The notes under the pieces: model-generated
Seen by the model: only the letters and a program-made list of their open reading frames with translations
Databases searched by the model: none
What the model was told of the DNA's origin: nothing
Position numbers and translations under genes: made by a program
Shown here: piece by piece, positions 44,247 through 53,995 of the stretch
How the letters are laid out: the number at the start of each line of letters is the position of its first letter
Numbering within the stretch: position 1 is the first letter of the stretch
Assembly: GCF_001693255.1 (NCBI RefSeq)
Contig: NZ_CP016474.1
Coordinates: 948,661-1,012,660 of the forward strand
Origin: Picosynechococcus sp. PCC 7003
GTDB taxonomy: Bacteria > Cyanobacteriota > Cyanobacteriia > Cyanobacteriales > MRBY01
DNA: 64,000 bases
Direction: 5' to 3'

Positions 44247-45620
44247 ATGTTTAGTCGCGGTCGCCGTCGTTACTCGTCCCTCGGTCGAAGAAAAAAGAAA
44301 AAATCCATTTCCCCCTGGACGATTCTGGTGGCGGTACCGGTAGCGCTCCTCGGTTTAGAGGTGCTCGCTCGGCTTGGCTCTAGTTATTTTGAAAACCAGA
44401 ATGACCAACTATCCCAGGAGGCGATCGCCTATAGTTTGAAATTTGTCGACGACGACCAAAACAATTACCAAGGCCTAGACAATCGCGGTAAACTGCTGGC
44501 CCACGAATCCATTGCCACTGGCTACAAATTAGTTGGCAACCAAGCGAGTGAATTTTTTACCCTGAATGAACAGGGATTCCGGGACGAAGAGCCATTACCC
44601 GTTGCTAAACCCCAAGGGGAAATTCGTGTATTTCTATTAGGAAATTCCACCGCCTTCGGCAGAGGCGCCCAGAGCAACCAAGAGACCATCGCTGCTTTCC
44701 TCGAACAACGCCTCCAAGACCGTGTCCAGGATCAACGGCAATCTCCTGCAACCTACCGCCCGGATGTTTTCCCCTTCTTCCCACCGACCCGACGTCGTCT
44801 TGCTCAACTCCCCGCCAAAATTAAAGAAGGCAATTACCGCGTTGTGAATGTGGCCGTGCCTGGCTATAGTTCCGGCAATGAGCTGGCCCAACTCGCCCTC
44901 GAAATTTTGCCCTACAAGCCAGATTTAATCATTCTTCTCAATGGCTACGAAGATTTACTTCTTCCCAGTGACCAGGAGGCAACGGAAATTCCGAAATTAA
45001 CGGAGTTTGCCAAAAATCCCGACGCCTATTTCCATCAGTACCTTAAACAATCCCTGCGCGACAAAGCCGAAAAAAGTGCCCTCGTGCGTACCATTTTTAC
45101 CCTGACATCACCCCAGAAAACCAATCAGGGGGGAGAGGTATTTAGTATCCGTGAACGCAATACAACGAGTCTAGGGCAACAACTGCCCAATTCCGACGCA
45201 GAATTCCAGACCCGTCTAGAACGGTATAAAGACAACCTAGCCCAGATGGTCAGTCTGTGCGGTGCAGCTCAAATTCCCTTGCTGGTGGCGCTCCAACCGG
45301 AAATTACCGGACGGCCCGAGGCCCAACTCGATCCGACGGAAACGACCATCCGCGATCAACTGGGGGAGAGTTACACCGAAAAAATGACCACCTATTACCC
45401 CCAATTTGCGGAAGCCCTGGAACAGTTGGCCCAGGATTTTCCCAATAATCTCCAGGTCATCGATTTCTATAATCTAGATGCTCAGTTCCCCACACCGACA
45501 TTTATTGACCCCATTCATCTCAACGGCGCAGGCAATGAGGCCATGGCGGCAGAACTCTATGGGGCGATCGCCAATTTACCCAAGATGCAGATTATCCCGG
45601 AAAATTTCTTCCTCGATTAA
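44247..45620 (+). CDS. Membrane-anchored SGNH/GDSL-hydrolase-like protein
   Basis: A 457-aa protein. A very basic N-terminus (MFSRGRRRYSSLGRRKKKK) precedes one membrane helix (about 24-43, WTILVAVPVALLGLEVLARL). The rest is an SGNH-type domain: block I VFLLGNSTAFGRGAQ, with Asn where GDS has Asp; block III-like IILLNGYEDLLLP; and a late Asp-His pair in TFIDPIHLNGAGNEAM. The Ser and DxxH are present, so an esterase or acyl-transfer activity on a surface glycan is possible (inference). AAGGAAA stands before the ATG at 44247. Its stop overlaps the epimerase stop by 4 nt. Confidence 0.82.
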   Translation: MFSRGRRRYSSLGRRKKKKSISPWTILVAVPVALLGLEVLARLGSSYFENQNDQLSQEAIAYSLKFVDDDQNNYQGLDNRGKLLAHESIATGYKLVGNQASEFFTLNEQGFRDEEPLPVAKPQGEIRVFLLGNSTAFGRGAQSNQETIAAFLEQRLQDRVQDQRQSPATYRPDVFPFFPPTRRRLAQLPAKIKEGNYRVVNVAVPGYSSGNELAQLALEILPYKPDLIILLNGYEDLLLPSDQEATEIPKLTEFAKNPDAYFHQYLKQSLRDKAEKSALVRTIFTLTSPQKTNQGGEVFSIRERNTTSLGQQLPNSDAEFQTRLERYKDNLAQMVSLCGAAQIPLLVALQPEITGRPEAQLDPTETTIRDQLGESYTEKMTTYYPQFAEALEQLAQDFPNNLQVIDFYNLDAQFPTPTFIDPIHLNGAGNEAMAAELYGAIANLPKMQIIPENFFLD

Positions 45621-46606
45621 GGGCGACGACGTGGGACAATCCCGGCACTAGTGAGAACATCACTGAGTTTTGGACAGGCAGATTCCAAACCAAAGCTGCG
45701 GGGATTGTAGGTTTTGCGGTAGGTGAAATGGCGGTAGTCGATGCAAAAGCGATCCCAGGCCGCCAGTTGAATCCGGAAAACCTTAATGATGAAATTTGCC
45801 AACCACAGGGACAGAGGAATTTTAAAGTAAATTTTTTGGCCCATGTGCTCACAGAGTTGGGCGATCGCCGCGTCGGCGGTTAACGGTTCATTGCCTAGTA
45901 CAAACTGGCGATCGGGGTCTAATTCTCCGGGGGGCAGATCAAAGCGAATGGTCGGTGGATTTTCTGCCAGATGGCGCACCACCCGCGCAATGTCTTCCCC
46001 ATGGATAAAGTGAAAACTGCCGTCCGCACTGAGAAACTTGGCGATGGACAACCATTTAATGTGATCCCGCAGGCCGCCAGACAGATGGGAAAAAGGTTTA
46101 TTTTCAGCGCCTCCGGCCACTAGAGTCGGAAAGACGACGGAAATTTTCGGGGCTAATTTTAAGGTGCCGAGCTTTTGGTAACACTCGTATTTCGTGCGGA
46201 TGTAGTCGGTGCCAAAGTCCCGCGCCTCCGTCAGCACTTCATTGTTACGCCCCAGAATACTCGCCGTGGAAAAATAAATTACCTGCTCACAAATCTCTGG
46301 ATCGAGCAGATCAATAAGCTGGGCCGTCTTTACCACGTTAGTTTCAAAGGATTCCTGGGCACCGCCCCAGGCTGTGGCTGCCAAGATCGCCACGTTGATC
46401 GTTTTCAGGAGCTCTGCCTGCTGTTCGATGTCTAATAAATCCCCCTGAACCACATGAATGCCGCCCCGGGCCTCGGTGTTGAAGCGCAATTTCTGGGGCG
46501 ATCGCACCAACAGATAAAGCTCATAATCGGTGTGGTAGATGAACGTTTCAGCGAGGTAATGGCCGATGCAGCCACTAGCGCCAGTAATGAAGACCTTTTT
46601 CGTCAT
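45617..46606 (-). CDS. NAD-dependent epimerase/dehydratase (extended SDR)
   Basis: A 329-aa extended short-chain dehydrogenase. The NAD motif is VFITGASGCIGHYLAETFIY, with NVAILAATAWGG and YFSTASILGRNNEVL after it. The catalytic YxxxK is likely in TDYIRTKYECYQKL (Tyr then Lys four on). HFIHGEDIARVVRHLAE is typical of this group. The substrate is unknown; a nucleotide sugar or a tetrapyrrole/steroid-like compound are options. Divergent from the glutathione peroxidase gene. Confidence 0.88.
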   Translation of the reverse strand: MTKKVFITGASGCIGHYLAETFIYHTDYELYLLVRSPQKLRFNTEARGGIHVVQGDLLDIEQQAELLKTINVAILAATAWGGAQESFETNVVKTAQLIDLLDPEICEQVIYFSTASILGRNNEVLTEARDFGTDYIRTKYECYQKLGTLKLAPKISVVFPTLVAGGAENKPFSHLSGGLRDHIKWLSIAKFLSADGSFHFIHGEDIARVVRHLAENPPTIRFDLPPGELDPDRQFVLGNEPLTADAAIAQLCEHMGQKIYFKIPLSLWLANFIIKVFRIQLAAWDRFCIDYRHFTYRKTYNPRSFGLESACPKLSDVLTSAGIVPRRRP

Positions 46607-46756
46607 GGGTGGGCGGAATGCGCGATGGAAAGTTGCCCCTTAGTTTAGTATGTGGCGGTCTGTCCCGAAAAATTTGTAAAAATCTGACCCAGGCTACCCC
46701 TGTCCCCCGTCGATCCCCGATAATAGGAACTGTCGTAATAATTCGTAATCCTCACT

Positions 46757-47221
46757 ATGGCTTTACCCGCAGCGTTAAAAACCTTAGACGGCGCTCCCCT
46801 CAGCCCGGAAACCCTTGAAAATAAAGTCGTTTTATTCGTGAATGTAGCGAGCAAATGCGGCCTGACGCCCCAGTACAATGGCCTGGTTGCCCTCGATCAA
46901 GAATATGGCGATCGCGGTTTGGTGATTGTCGGCGTCCCCTGTAATCAGTTCGGCGCCCAGGAACCCGGTACCCCTGAGGAAATCAAGGATTTCACCAAGA
47001 CCAAATATGATGTGGAATTTACCCTCCTCGAAAAACAGGATGTCAACGGTGCCAACCGCAGTCCTCTTTACCAATTCCTCGTGGGAGATGGCCCCGACAT
47101 CGCTTGGAACTTTGGCAAATTCCTTGTCGGTCGTGATGGCGAAGTAATCGAACGCTTTGAGCCCCAGACCGCCCCTGATGATGCAAACCTGAAAGCAGCC
47201 ATTGAAAAGGCTTTGGGTTAA
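46757..47221 (+). CDS. Glutathione peroxidase-like thiol peroxidase
   Basis: A 154-aa peroxidase of the non-seleno type. The peroxidatic Cys34 is in NVASKCGLTPQYNGL. GVPCNQFGAQEPGTPEEI holds a second Cys and the catalytic Gln, and WNFGKFLVGRDGEVIERF holds the Trp. Cyanobacterial members reduce lipid and alkyl hydroperoxides with NADPH or thioredoxin as donor, not glutathione. Length is typical. Confidence 0.95.
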   Translation: MALPAALKTLDGAPLSPETLENKVVLFVNVASKCGLTPQYNGLVALDQEYGDRGLVIVGVPCNQFGAQEPGTPEEIKDFTKTKYDVEFTLLEKQDVNGANRSPLYQFLVGDGPDIAWNFGKFLVGRDGEVIERFEPQTAPDDANLKAAIEKALG

Positions 47222-47225
47222 TACA

Positions 47226-47254
47226 TCCCCCTAAATCCCCCTTAGGAAGGGGGA
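47226..47254 (+). repeat. Cyanobacterial CCCCCTTAGGAAGGGGG hairpin repeat
   Basis: Right after the peroxidase gene: TCCCCCTAAATCCCCC, then a 7-bp stem CCCCCTT (47237-47243), loop AGG, AAGGGGG (47247-47253). This element is a widespread short repeat in cyanobacterial intergenic DNA and may also help to end the transcript. Confidence 0.7.
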
Positions 47255-47369
47255 CTTGACATTGGCGATCGCCCCTTCCCGCACTTCTGTTGTTCTTCAG
47301 GTAAAGTTGCGAGAATCCTGGGGGCGATTTTCCTTATTTTTTCTCTATTCCCCGCAATTTTTTTCGACC

Positions 47370-48428
47370 ATGAGCCACGACTTTGACCTGCTTTTCGAGC
47401 AAATTTCAACCTTGGTAATGCACCATTCCCCCAGTGGCCAGGAAACGGAAATCGATCGGTATCTCCTTGCGCTGTTCGCCAAGCTTGGGGTGAACCACTG
47501 GCAAGACCGGGCCGGCAATATCATCGTCAAAATTCCTGGCCAAAATCCTGACGCAGGGGCGATCGCCATCACTGCCCACAAGGATGAAATTGGGGCAATT
47601 GTGAAACAGGTGGATGACCGCACGGGTCGCGTCGAAATTCGGGCATTAGGTGGGTCTTACCCTTGGATTTATGGTGAAGGAGTGATGGATATCCTCGGCG
47701 ATAACACAACGATTTCCGGGATTCTCAGCTTTGGGTCGCGCCATGTTTCCCACGAGTCCCCCCAGAAACTTTTACAAACGGAAAAACCCGTCCAATGGCC
47801 GCAAGCTTGGCTCGAAACGAAGTGCCATGGCAGTGAACTCCTCGCCGCTGGGGTGCGGCCTGGGAGTCGGGTGGTGGTCGGGAAACACCGCAAAAAACCG
47901 TTCCGCCTGAAAAATTACATCGCCAGCTATACCCTGGATAACAAAGCCTCCCTCGTCATCCTGATTGAACTGGCCCAACGGCTCAAACATCCACCCCAGG
48001 ATGTTTATCTTGTCGCCTCGGCCAAGGAAGAAGTGGGGGCTGTCGGAGCGCTTTATTTTAGTCAAAACACCCCACTGGATGCCTTGGTTGCCCTGGAAAT
48101 TTGTCCCCTGGCGCGGGAATATGCGATCGCCGCTGGGGATCGACCCGTATTACTCTCCCAGGATGGCTATGGGATCTACGACGAAGGTTTAAATCAAGAA
48201 ATTCTTACCGCCGCTGCCGAGATTAACCGTCCCCTCCAGCAGGCAATTATCCAAGGATTTGGCAGTGATGCCTCCATTGCGATGAAATTTGGCCATGTGT
48301 GTCGGGGCGCTTGCCTGAGCTTTCCCACAGAAAATACCCATGGCTACGAGATTGCTCACATTGGGGCGATCGCCCACTGCATTGATATTTTGTTCGCCTA
48401 CTGTCAGCACCCGAAAAGTCGAGCTTAA
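47370..48428 (+). CDS. M42-family aminopeptidase/endoglucanase-like protein
   Basis: A 352-aa metallopeptidase of the M42 group. Metal ligands are likely His in IAITAHKDEIGAIVKQV, Asp in ASYTLDNKASLVILIEL, the Glu pair in VASAKEEVGAVGALYFSQ and a late His in FPTENTHGYEIAHIG. Members are dodecameric aminopeptidases that trim peptides after the proteasome or ClpP; some are misannotated as endoglucanases. The open frame runs 38 codons upstream, but the ATG at 47370 (MSHDFDLLFEQI) gives the family start. Its stop overlaps the convergent Uma2 gene stop by 4 nt. Confidence 0.92.
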   Translation: MSHDFDLLFEQISTLVMHHSPSGQETEIDRYLLALFAKLGVNHWQDRAGNIIVKIPGQNPDAGAIAITAHKDEIGAIVKQVDDRTGRVEIRALGGSYPWIYGEGVMDILGDNTTISGILSFGSRHVSHESPQKLLQTEKPVQWPQAWLETKCHGSELLAAGVRPGSRVVVGKHRKKPFRLKNYIASYTLDNKASLVILIELAQRLKHPPQDVYLVASAKEEVGAVGALYFSQNTPLDALVALEICPLAREYAIAAGDRPVLLSQDGYGIYDEGLNQEILTAAAEINRPLQQAIIQGFGSDASIAMKFGHVCRGACLSFPTENTHGYEIAHIGAIAHCIDILFAYCQHPKSRA

Positions 48429-48988
48429 CGAAAGACCTGATCAATGGCGATCGCAAAATCGGGTAACAAAGGAGAAGTGAGAGAATCATTCCCCAGTAGC
48501 GTACAGACCAACTCCAACTGTGCCTGATTCCGGCGATAGACCTCAATGGTTTTCAGTCGCCAATCCACCACCCAATACTCCTGTACCCCATAGAGCGAAT
48601 ACAGTTTACGCTTTGCCTCTTTATCCCGCTGTTCATTCAGTTTGCCCACCGAGAGAATTTTGATCATCAGTTCCGGCGCAACGGTAAAATGCCCAGCCTC
48701 ATCCACATCCGTTTCGAGACGGGCATTGCTCACCCAAACCACATCTGGGATCACGCCATCGTTTGGGGAAAATATTACACCTGGTGTATTAAAAGCTTTG
48801 CCTAGCTGAGATTTTCGCGACCATTGGACTAACTCAAAGTAAAGATTACCAGCCGCATCTTGATGAAAAATATGGGGCGCACGGGTCACGATTAATTCTC
48901 CATCAATAATTTCATAGCGTTTCCAGCCACCATCGTCGGGCATGGCTTCGAGATCCTGTACTGTCCAGCGAACTGCATTGGCAACCAT
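48425..48988 (-). CDS. Uma2-family (DUF820) putative endonuclease
   Basis: A 187-aa protein of the large cyanobacterial Uma2 family with a PD-(D/E)xK-like fold. Visible are the N-terminal VQDLEAMPDDGGWKRYEIID, the conserved GELIVTRAPHIFHQ, PDVVWVSNARL, APELMIKILSV and the late VQEYWVVDWRLKTIEVYR. These proteins are abundant in cyanobacteria and presumed nucleases; the true role is unproven. It precedes a DUF29 gene on the same strand (93 bp apart), both families being typical accessory genes. Confidence 0.9.
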   Translation of the reverse strand: MVANAVRWTVQDLEAMPDDGGWKRYEIIDGELIVTRAPHIFHQDAAGNLYFELVQWSRKSQLGKAFNTPGVIFSPNDGVIPDVVWVSNARLETDVDEAGHFTVAPELMIKILSVGKLNEQRDKEAKRKLYSLYGVQEYWVVDWRLKTIEVYRRNQAQLELVCTLLGNDSLTSPLLPDFAIAIDQVFR

Positions 48989-49081
48989 GGTTTTCCTGGG
49001 AGTATTGATATTTTTAGTGTAGTCGATGTCTTCTGGGGCGATCGCCGCTTGCCAGCACCCAAAAATTTAATTGTTAAAAAA

Positions 49082-49537
49082 TCAGGGTAAATAATCTAAA
49101 TCAAGACTTTCCGGGATTGTAAAGGGTGAAATCTTGGGAAAATTATCGATAGATATTCCTGTTTCATCGGCAGCTAAACGGCGAGCATTTTGATAACAGC
49201 GTTCAAATTCTTGTTCGAGAAATCCCTTTAAACTGGGACTATTATCTAAACTATCTGAAATTCTTTGGCGGTGTTCCGTAATTGTATAACGCCAACTGTT
49301 GCTTCTTTTTTCACGCTGAAATTGATATTTAAGCAGATGCATCAGAAGGATTTTTAAGTTACTTTTCAGGGCATTTTTTTCACTCCGGCCCATGGTTTCT
49401 AGTTCCTCAATCAAATTTTCATAGTCAACCTCCAACAATTTCCCTTCCTTGAGAAAATGGATTGTTTCTACAAGCCAAAGATTAAAGTCTTGGTCATATA
49501 AAACTTGCATGGGTACTTGAGATTGCGTATTCACCAT
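49082..49537 (-). CDS. DUF29 family protein
   Basis: A 151-aa helical protein with DUF29 marks: YDQDFNLWLVETIHFLKEG, then LIEELETMGRSEKNALKSNL, LLMHLLKYQFQREKRSNSW, and ending IPESLDLDYLP. DUF29 is common in multicopy in cyanobacteria; function unknown. Codon use is more AT-rich than the flanks. It lies 93 bp upstream of the Uma2 gene in the reading direction. Confidence 0.92.
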   Translation of the reverse strand: MVNTQSQVPMQVLYDQDFNLWLVETIHFLKEGKLLEVDYENLIEELETMGRSEKNALKSNLKILLMHLLKYQFQREKRSNSWRYTITEHRQRISDSLDNSPSLKGFLEQEFERCYQNARRLAADETGISIDNFPKISPFTIPESLDLDYLP

Positions 49538-49715
49538 TATTTAAACCATGATGCTTATCAAAAACATAGATTTATAGAGATTCTAATTTAGCTTTGATTT
49601 TTTACTGTGGCCAACCGCGCACCTAGAAAAGTCGCTTTTTTCAAGCTCAGCCATCGCCTGTATTTCTTGCTAGCCTATGGAAAAGGTTCCAAAAACTGAT
49701 TGAGAGCGATATCCG

Positions 49716-50267
49716 ATGACGACCACAACTGAGTTATCAAGCATTTTACAAACAGGCCAAGGTACAACCCAGCAAGCCCTTGAACTCTTTGATAGCCTCG
49801 AAACCGTTGATCTTGATTTTATGTGGGGACGTTGGCGAGGCCGGGGAGTTTATACCGGGCACCCGATGGATGGTCTGCTGGAGCTAGGCAACTGGTACGG
49901 TAAAGAATTTATTGACCCAGAAACCGTACATCCACTGCTCTTTTCGGGTCGTCAGGGAGAAATTTTCAAAGTAGCTCCCAACCTAAAAACCATGGAAATG
50001 GTCTTGAAATTGCCCACGCCAAAAAACCCGGCCTTTAAACCGTTTCTGGAGTTGCTCAATGGCCTATTTAAAACCGAAAAAAGCCAAGCCAGACTCCGAA
50101 TGATGGAATATCGCGGCAAAGTCAGCGCCACCATGATCTATGACTGCCTGCCCATTAACGATTCCTTCAGGAAAATCGACGAAAATCAAGTGTTTGGTGT
50201 GATGGATTTCAAACAATCCGCCCAGCCATTTTTCTTTATCCTGGAGCGGGTGACAGGTCAGCCATAG
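49716..50267 (+). CDS. GXWXG-domain / DUF4334 protein
   Basis: A 183-aa protein. Residues about 25-90 carry the GXWXG motif (MWGRWRGRGVYTGHPMDGLL), followed by WYGKEFIDPETVHPLLF. The C-terminal half matches DUF4334 (RLRMMEYRGKVSATMIYD; PINDSFRKIDENQVFGVMD). The family is found in bacteria and fungi and may be lipocalin-like; its ligand is unknown. Convergent with pgi. Confidence 0.88.
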   Translation: MTTTTELSSILQTGQGTTQQALELFDSLETVDLDFMWGRWRGRGVYTGHPMDGLLELGNWYGKEFIDPETVHPLLFSGRQGEIFKVAPNLKTMEMVLKLPTPKNPAFKPFLELLNGLFKTEKSQARLRMMEYRGKVSATMIYDCLPINDSFRKIDENQVFGVMDFKQSAQPFFFILERVTGQP

Positions 50268-50290
50268 ATCGAGCTTGAGACATTTTGAAT

Positions 50291-51877
50291 CTAGAGGCGA
50301 CTAATCTTGAGTGCGCTAGGTTGAGCCGGATTGCCCTCTAATTTCAAGGCGCGACCATTAGCTGCTAGATGACGAACAATTTTGTAAATCACCTCGATTT
50401 GCTCGACTGCCCCGACTTTAATCGCCAGGCTATCGAGGGTTAGAGGGGACTCACTCGTCATTACCGCATCAACTACCTTTTTCTGAAGATCAAGAACGGA
50501 TGCTGCTGCTTTTTTCCCGGCTTCGACACCGGGCTGATGGTAGGCGTTGATATTGACCAAAGAAGCATAGATAGTGACGGCCCGTTCATAGAGGGCAATC
50601 ATTGCGCCGACTGTTTTTGCGTTGACTTCAGGGATTGTGACGGTAATTGAATCGCGGCCATTGTCATATAGGGCTTCGCGGGTGCCGAGTAAAAAGCCAG
50701 ACAAGAAGTCTCCGCTGGTTGCGCCATTTTCGATGTCGATGGAATTTCCTTGGCGATCGCCTAACACTTCGATAAACGTCGCGAAGAAATTCGGTACCCC
50801 TTCTCGCAATTGTTGCACATAGGCGTGTTGGTCAGTGGAACCTTTATTCCCGTAGACAGCAATCCCTTGGTAGACCTTATTGCCATCAAGATCCTCTTCT
50901 TTGCCGAGGGATTCCATGATCAATTGCTGGAGGTAGCGACTAAACAACAATAAACGGTCTTTATAGGGCAAAATCACCATATCCTTTTCGCCCTTGCCAT
51001 TGCCGGAGTAGTACCAAGCCAGAGCCAATAATGCCGCCGGATTATTTTTGAGTTCAGGAATGCGGGTGGCATCGTCCATAATTTTTGCGCCGTCGAGCAT
51101 CTCCCGAATGTCAATGCCTTGTAATGCGGCGGCAACCAGACCTACGGCTGATAATTCGGAAGTCCGACCGCCTACCCAGTCATGCATCGGGAAAGTGGTC
51201 AGCCAATGCTCAGATTTCGCCACATTTTCGAGTTTGGAGCCGATTCCTGTAATGGCGACAGCATGGGAAGAAAAATCAAGCTTGTTCGCCTTGTAGAAAT
51301 TTTTCACCTCAACCATGCCGTTCCGGGTTTCGGGGGTGCCACCGGATTTGGAAATGACGATCGCCAAAGTGGTATTCAGCCGATCCTTGACCTGTGCGAG
51401 GGTGCGGTCAATGCCGTCGGGATCGGTGTTATCGATGAAATGGATCTTCAGGGGCGCATCCACAGCGGCGAGGGCTTCGGCAACAAATTGGGGGCCGAGG
51501 GCGGAACCACCAATGCCAATGGAAAGAATGTCGGTAAATGGCGCGCCACCAGGAGCCGTAATTTCCCCCACATGCACCGCCTTGGCAAATTTTTCGACTT
51601 TGTCGAGGGTATCAACAATATCTGCTTTCAATTCGGCATTGGGGGCTAGATCCGGGTTACGCAGCCAATAATGACCCACCATGCGCCCTTCGTCGGGGTT
51701 GGCGATCGCCCCTGCTTCAATCGCTTTTAAATCTTGAAATGCTTTGTCAAATTTTGGTTGTAAACTTTGTACAAACGCCTCATCAAAGCCCATCCGACTG
51801 ATATCGACGTAAAATTCTAGTTCCGGATGGTAGTAGAGCCAAGCTTGGTAACGTTGCCAGAGTGCGGCGGTATCCAT
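50291..51877 (-). CDS. pgi: Glucose-6-phosphate isomerase
   Basis: A 528-aa enzyme that interconverts glucose-6-phosphate and fructose-6-phosphate, linking glycogen metabolism with the Calvin and oxidative pentose phosphate cycles. Signatures are [36 protein letters not shown], the catalytic [14 protein letters not shown] region and [16 protein letters not shown]. The Met at 51877 ([13 protein letters not shown]) is preferred, with AGGTTGAGAAG upstream; the frame extends five codons more. Confidence 0.97.
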   Translation of the reverse strand: MDTAALWQRYQAWLYYHPELEFYVDISRMGFDEAFVQSLQPKFDKAFQDLKAIEAGAIANPDEGRMVGHYWLRNPDLAPNAELKADIVDTLDKVEKFAKAVHVGEITAPGGAPFTDILSIGIGGSALGPQFVAEALAAVDAPLKIHFIDNTDPDGIDRTLAQVKDRLNTTLAIVISKSGGTPETRNGMVEVKNFYKANKLDFSSHAVAITGIGSKLENVAKSEHWLTTFPMHDWVGGRTSELSAVGLVAAALQGIDIREMLDGAKIMDDATRIPELKNNPAALLALAWYYSGNGKGEKDMVILPYKDRLLLFSRYLQQLIMESLGKEEDLDGNKVYQGIAVYGNKGSTDQHAYVQQLREGVPNFFATFIEVLGDRQGNSIDIENGATSGDFLSGFLLGTREALYDNGRDSITVTIPEVNAKTVGAMIALYERAVTIYASLVNINAYHQPGVEAGKKAAASVLDLQKKVVDAVMTSESPLTLDSLAIKVGAVEQIEVIYKIVRHLAANGRALKLEGNPAQPSALKISRL

Positions 51878-51996
51878 ATATAAACTTCTCAACCTGTTTT
51901 TTGATGATTTACGTTAAGTTTAACTAGAGGCTGGCGTCGATTTATGTAGCAATTCACATTGTTTAGTATTCAGTTTTAGGTTAATAGCGAGAGATC

Positions 51997-53610
51997 ATGG
52001 GGAGATTTAGGCAAAAACAGTCACTTTTTGGGATATTCACCCTCGGTTTGACGGTTTTTGGGGGATTGGAAGGGGCGATCGCCCAAGACTTTAACACTTC
52101 CATTGGTGACAACGGTATCCAAGCCACCACCCTCCACGGAGACCCCTACGATCTGCTGGGTCGTAAAATTGCCATTGGTCAGGTAGAAATTGGTCGCCCC
52201 GGTAAATTTGGTCTCGACAAACGCGCCGTCTGGCAACCGCAACTCGGACTGTCCCAACTGTTTTTTCTCAACGAAAAAGCCACCCCCGATGATTATGTCG
52301 ATGACCATGCGGGCATGGTGGCCGGCATTATGGTTGGACAAGATAAACGCCAACTGGGAGTCGCCCCAGAGGCTCGTCTGTTTTCCTCGGCGATCGGCTC
52401 TACCGATGATTCGGCCCAACCAGAAGAATGTCTCGCGACCCAACACATTGCCCGACAAAATGGTGGTGATGTGCGGGCGATTAATTTCAGCTTTGGGGAA
52501 TCCCTCAGTCGCGATCCTCGTCCGAATCCAGCCTTAGATGGAAATGCCCTTTTAACCCAATGTTTAGACTGGACAGCACGGGTTTATGATGTCCTCCACG
52601 TGGTAGCAGGGAACCAGGGTAATGGTGGCATCCCGATTCCGACGGATCATTACAATGGCATTACGACTGCCTATACCACCCAGTTTCAAGGGGATACGTT
52701 TAATAAAATCGATTTCGCCAATCTCAGTGACCTGCCTGTGGGCAGTGGTAGTCGTTTGATTCGCCAGGAAATTAATACGGGTTCCCGCCGGGCCATTAGC
52801 CTCAGTGCCCCCGGCAGCCAACTAAATTTGATCACCACCTTCAATAAAATGGATCGGGTGAGCGGTACGAGTTTCGCGGCTCCCCACATCACGGGTACCG
52901 TTGCTCTATTGCAGGAATTTGGCGATCGCCAACTGAAAACCCAGGCCGACCAATGGAGTCTCGACGCCCGTCGCCATGAAGTGATGAAAGCGGTATTGCT
53001 CAACAGTGCCGACAAAATTGCCGATGCTGGGGACGGTAAGTACCTGGACATGACCCGCACGATTCTCAGTAAACAAAATCGCACCTGGTTAGAGGGAGAC
53101 GCTTACAAAAATCCCGACATTCCCCTGGATATCGAAATGGGCACAGGTCAACTCAATGCCCAGCGCGCTTACCAACAATTGGCCGCCGGACAATGGTCAA
53201 CAGCCGCTCCGATTCCGGGTCAAGGTTGGAACTACGACAAAATCAGCACCCAAGGATCTCAGGACTATCATTTCGCAATGCCCCTGCAACGGGATTCTTT
53301 TGTGGCTTTGACCCTCACCTGGGATCGCTGGGTGGACTTAAACGACCAGAATAATAACGGCCTATATGATGTGGGGGAAAGTTTTACGGATCGCGGCTTG
53401 AATGATCTCAATCTTTATCTTTTGCCTGCCAATTCCAATAATTTAAACGACGCAGTTTGTCGCTCTACCAGTCCCGTTGATAGTGTGGAACATATTTTCT
53501 GTCCGGTGCCACAAACGGGAAAGTATAAAATGCGGGTGGTCTATGCCGAGCAAGCCAATCAAGCTAGCCAAGATTATGCGATCGCCTGGTGGACAGCGAC
53601 AGCACCCTAA
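51997..53610 (+). CDS. Secreted subtilase (S8 family) with Glu in the Asp position
   Basis: A 537-aa protein with a signal peptide (residues 1-29, ending GAIAQ). The S8 core has His104 in DDHAGMVAGIMVGQ, the oxyanion Asn206 in HVVAGNQGNGG and Ser292 in VSGTSFAAPHITG. At the place of the catalytic Asp the sequence reads KIAIGQVEIGRPG, with Glu64 and no Asp. A C-terminal ~130-residue beta domain (HFAMPLQRDSFVALTLTWDR) resembles a pre-peptidase or P-domain-like fold. It may be an active variant or a binding protein. Divergent from pgi. Confidence 0.85.
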   Translation: MGRFRQKQSLFGIFTLGLTVFGGLEGAIAQDFNTSIGDNGIQATTLHGDPYDLLGRKIAIGQVEIGRPGKFGLDKRAVWQPQLGLSQLFFLNEKATPDDYVDDHAGMVAGIMVGQDKRQLGVAPEARLFSSAIGSTDDSAQPEECLATQHIARQNGGDVRAINFSFGESLSRDPRPNPALDGNALLTQCLDWTARVYDVLHVVAGNQGNGGIPIPTDHYNGITTAYTTQFQGDTFNKIDFANLSDLPVGSGSRLIRQEINTGSRRAISLSAPGSQLNLITTFNKMDRVSGTSFAAPHITGTVALLQEFGDRQLKTQADQWSLDARRHEVMKAVLLNSADKIADAGDGKYLDMTRTILSKQNRTWLEGDAYKNPDIPLDIEMGTGQLNAQRAYQQLAAGQWSTAAPIPGQGWNYDKISTQGSQDYHFAMPLQRDSFVALTLTWDRWVDLNDQNNNGLYDVGESFTDRGLNDLNLYLLPANSNNLNDAVCRSTSPVDSVEHIFCPVPQTGKYKMRVVYAEQANQASQDYAIAWWTATAP

Positions 53611-53698
53611 TTTTTTCTCATGTGGCGATCGCCAAATCAAATTTTTAGCATTGACGTTGAGCAGAGGGAGCTTTGGAATTTTGCGCTCGAACTCGTTG

Positions 53699-53995
53699 TT
53701 AGAAGTTTGATTTTTTCAGATCACGATAGAAATTTTCGTGGACGCCAAGTGCAATAAGAATTCTTTTTTCCGCATCCCACTTATAAGCAAGCAGATTTTC
53801 CTGTTTTGCCATTTTAAATTTGTAGACCCACACATCAGCTAAATCGCCTTTTTTTTGAACACCAATTTCTGGGTTCTCAATAATCGCTTTAACAGCATTA
53901 TCTAGGTCTGTAATTTCATTTTTACGAAGCTTCTTTTTTTTCTTGGTAAAGGAGGGAGTTTGATATACTTCGATTTTCTTTTTATTGGAACTCAT
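53699..53995 (-). CDS. RelE/ParE-family toxin
   Basis: A 98-aa basic protein. IEVYQTPSFTKKKKKLRK near the start, GVQKKGDLADVWVYKFKM in the middle and LIALGVHENFYRDLKK at the end fit the RelE/ParE fold of mRNA interferases or gyrase poisons. It starts inside the antitoxin gene (14-nt overlap, 53982-53995), the common arrangement for coupled translation. Full length, so probably functional. Only sequence pattern supports the exact toxin mode. Confidence 0.85.
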   Translation of the reverse strand: MSSNKKKIEVYQTPSFTKKKKKLRKNEITDLDNAVKAIIENPEIGVQKKGDLADVWVYKFKMAKQENLLAYKWDAEKRILIALGVHENFYRDLKKSNF

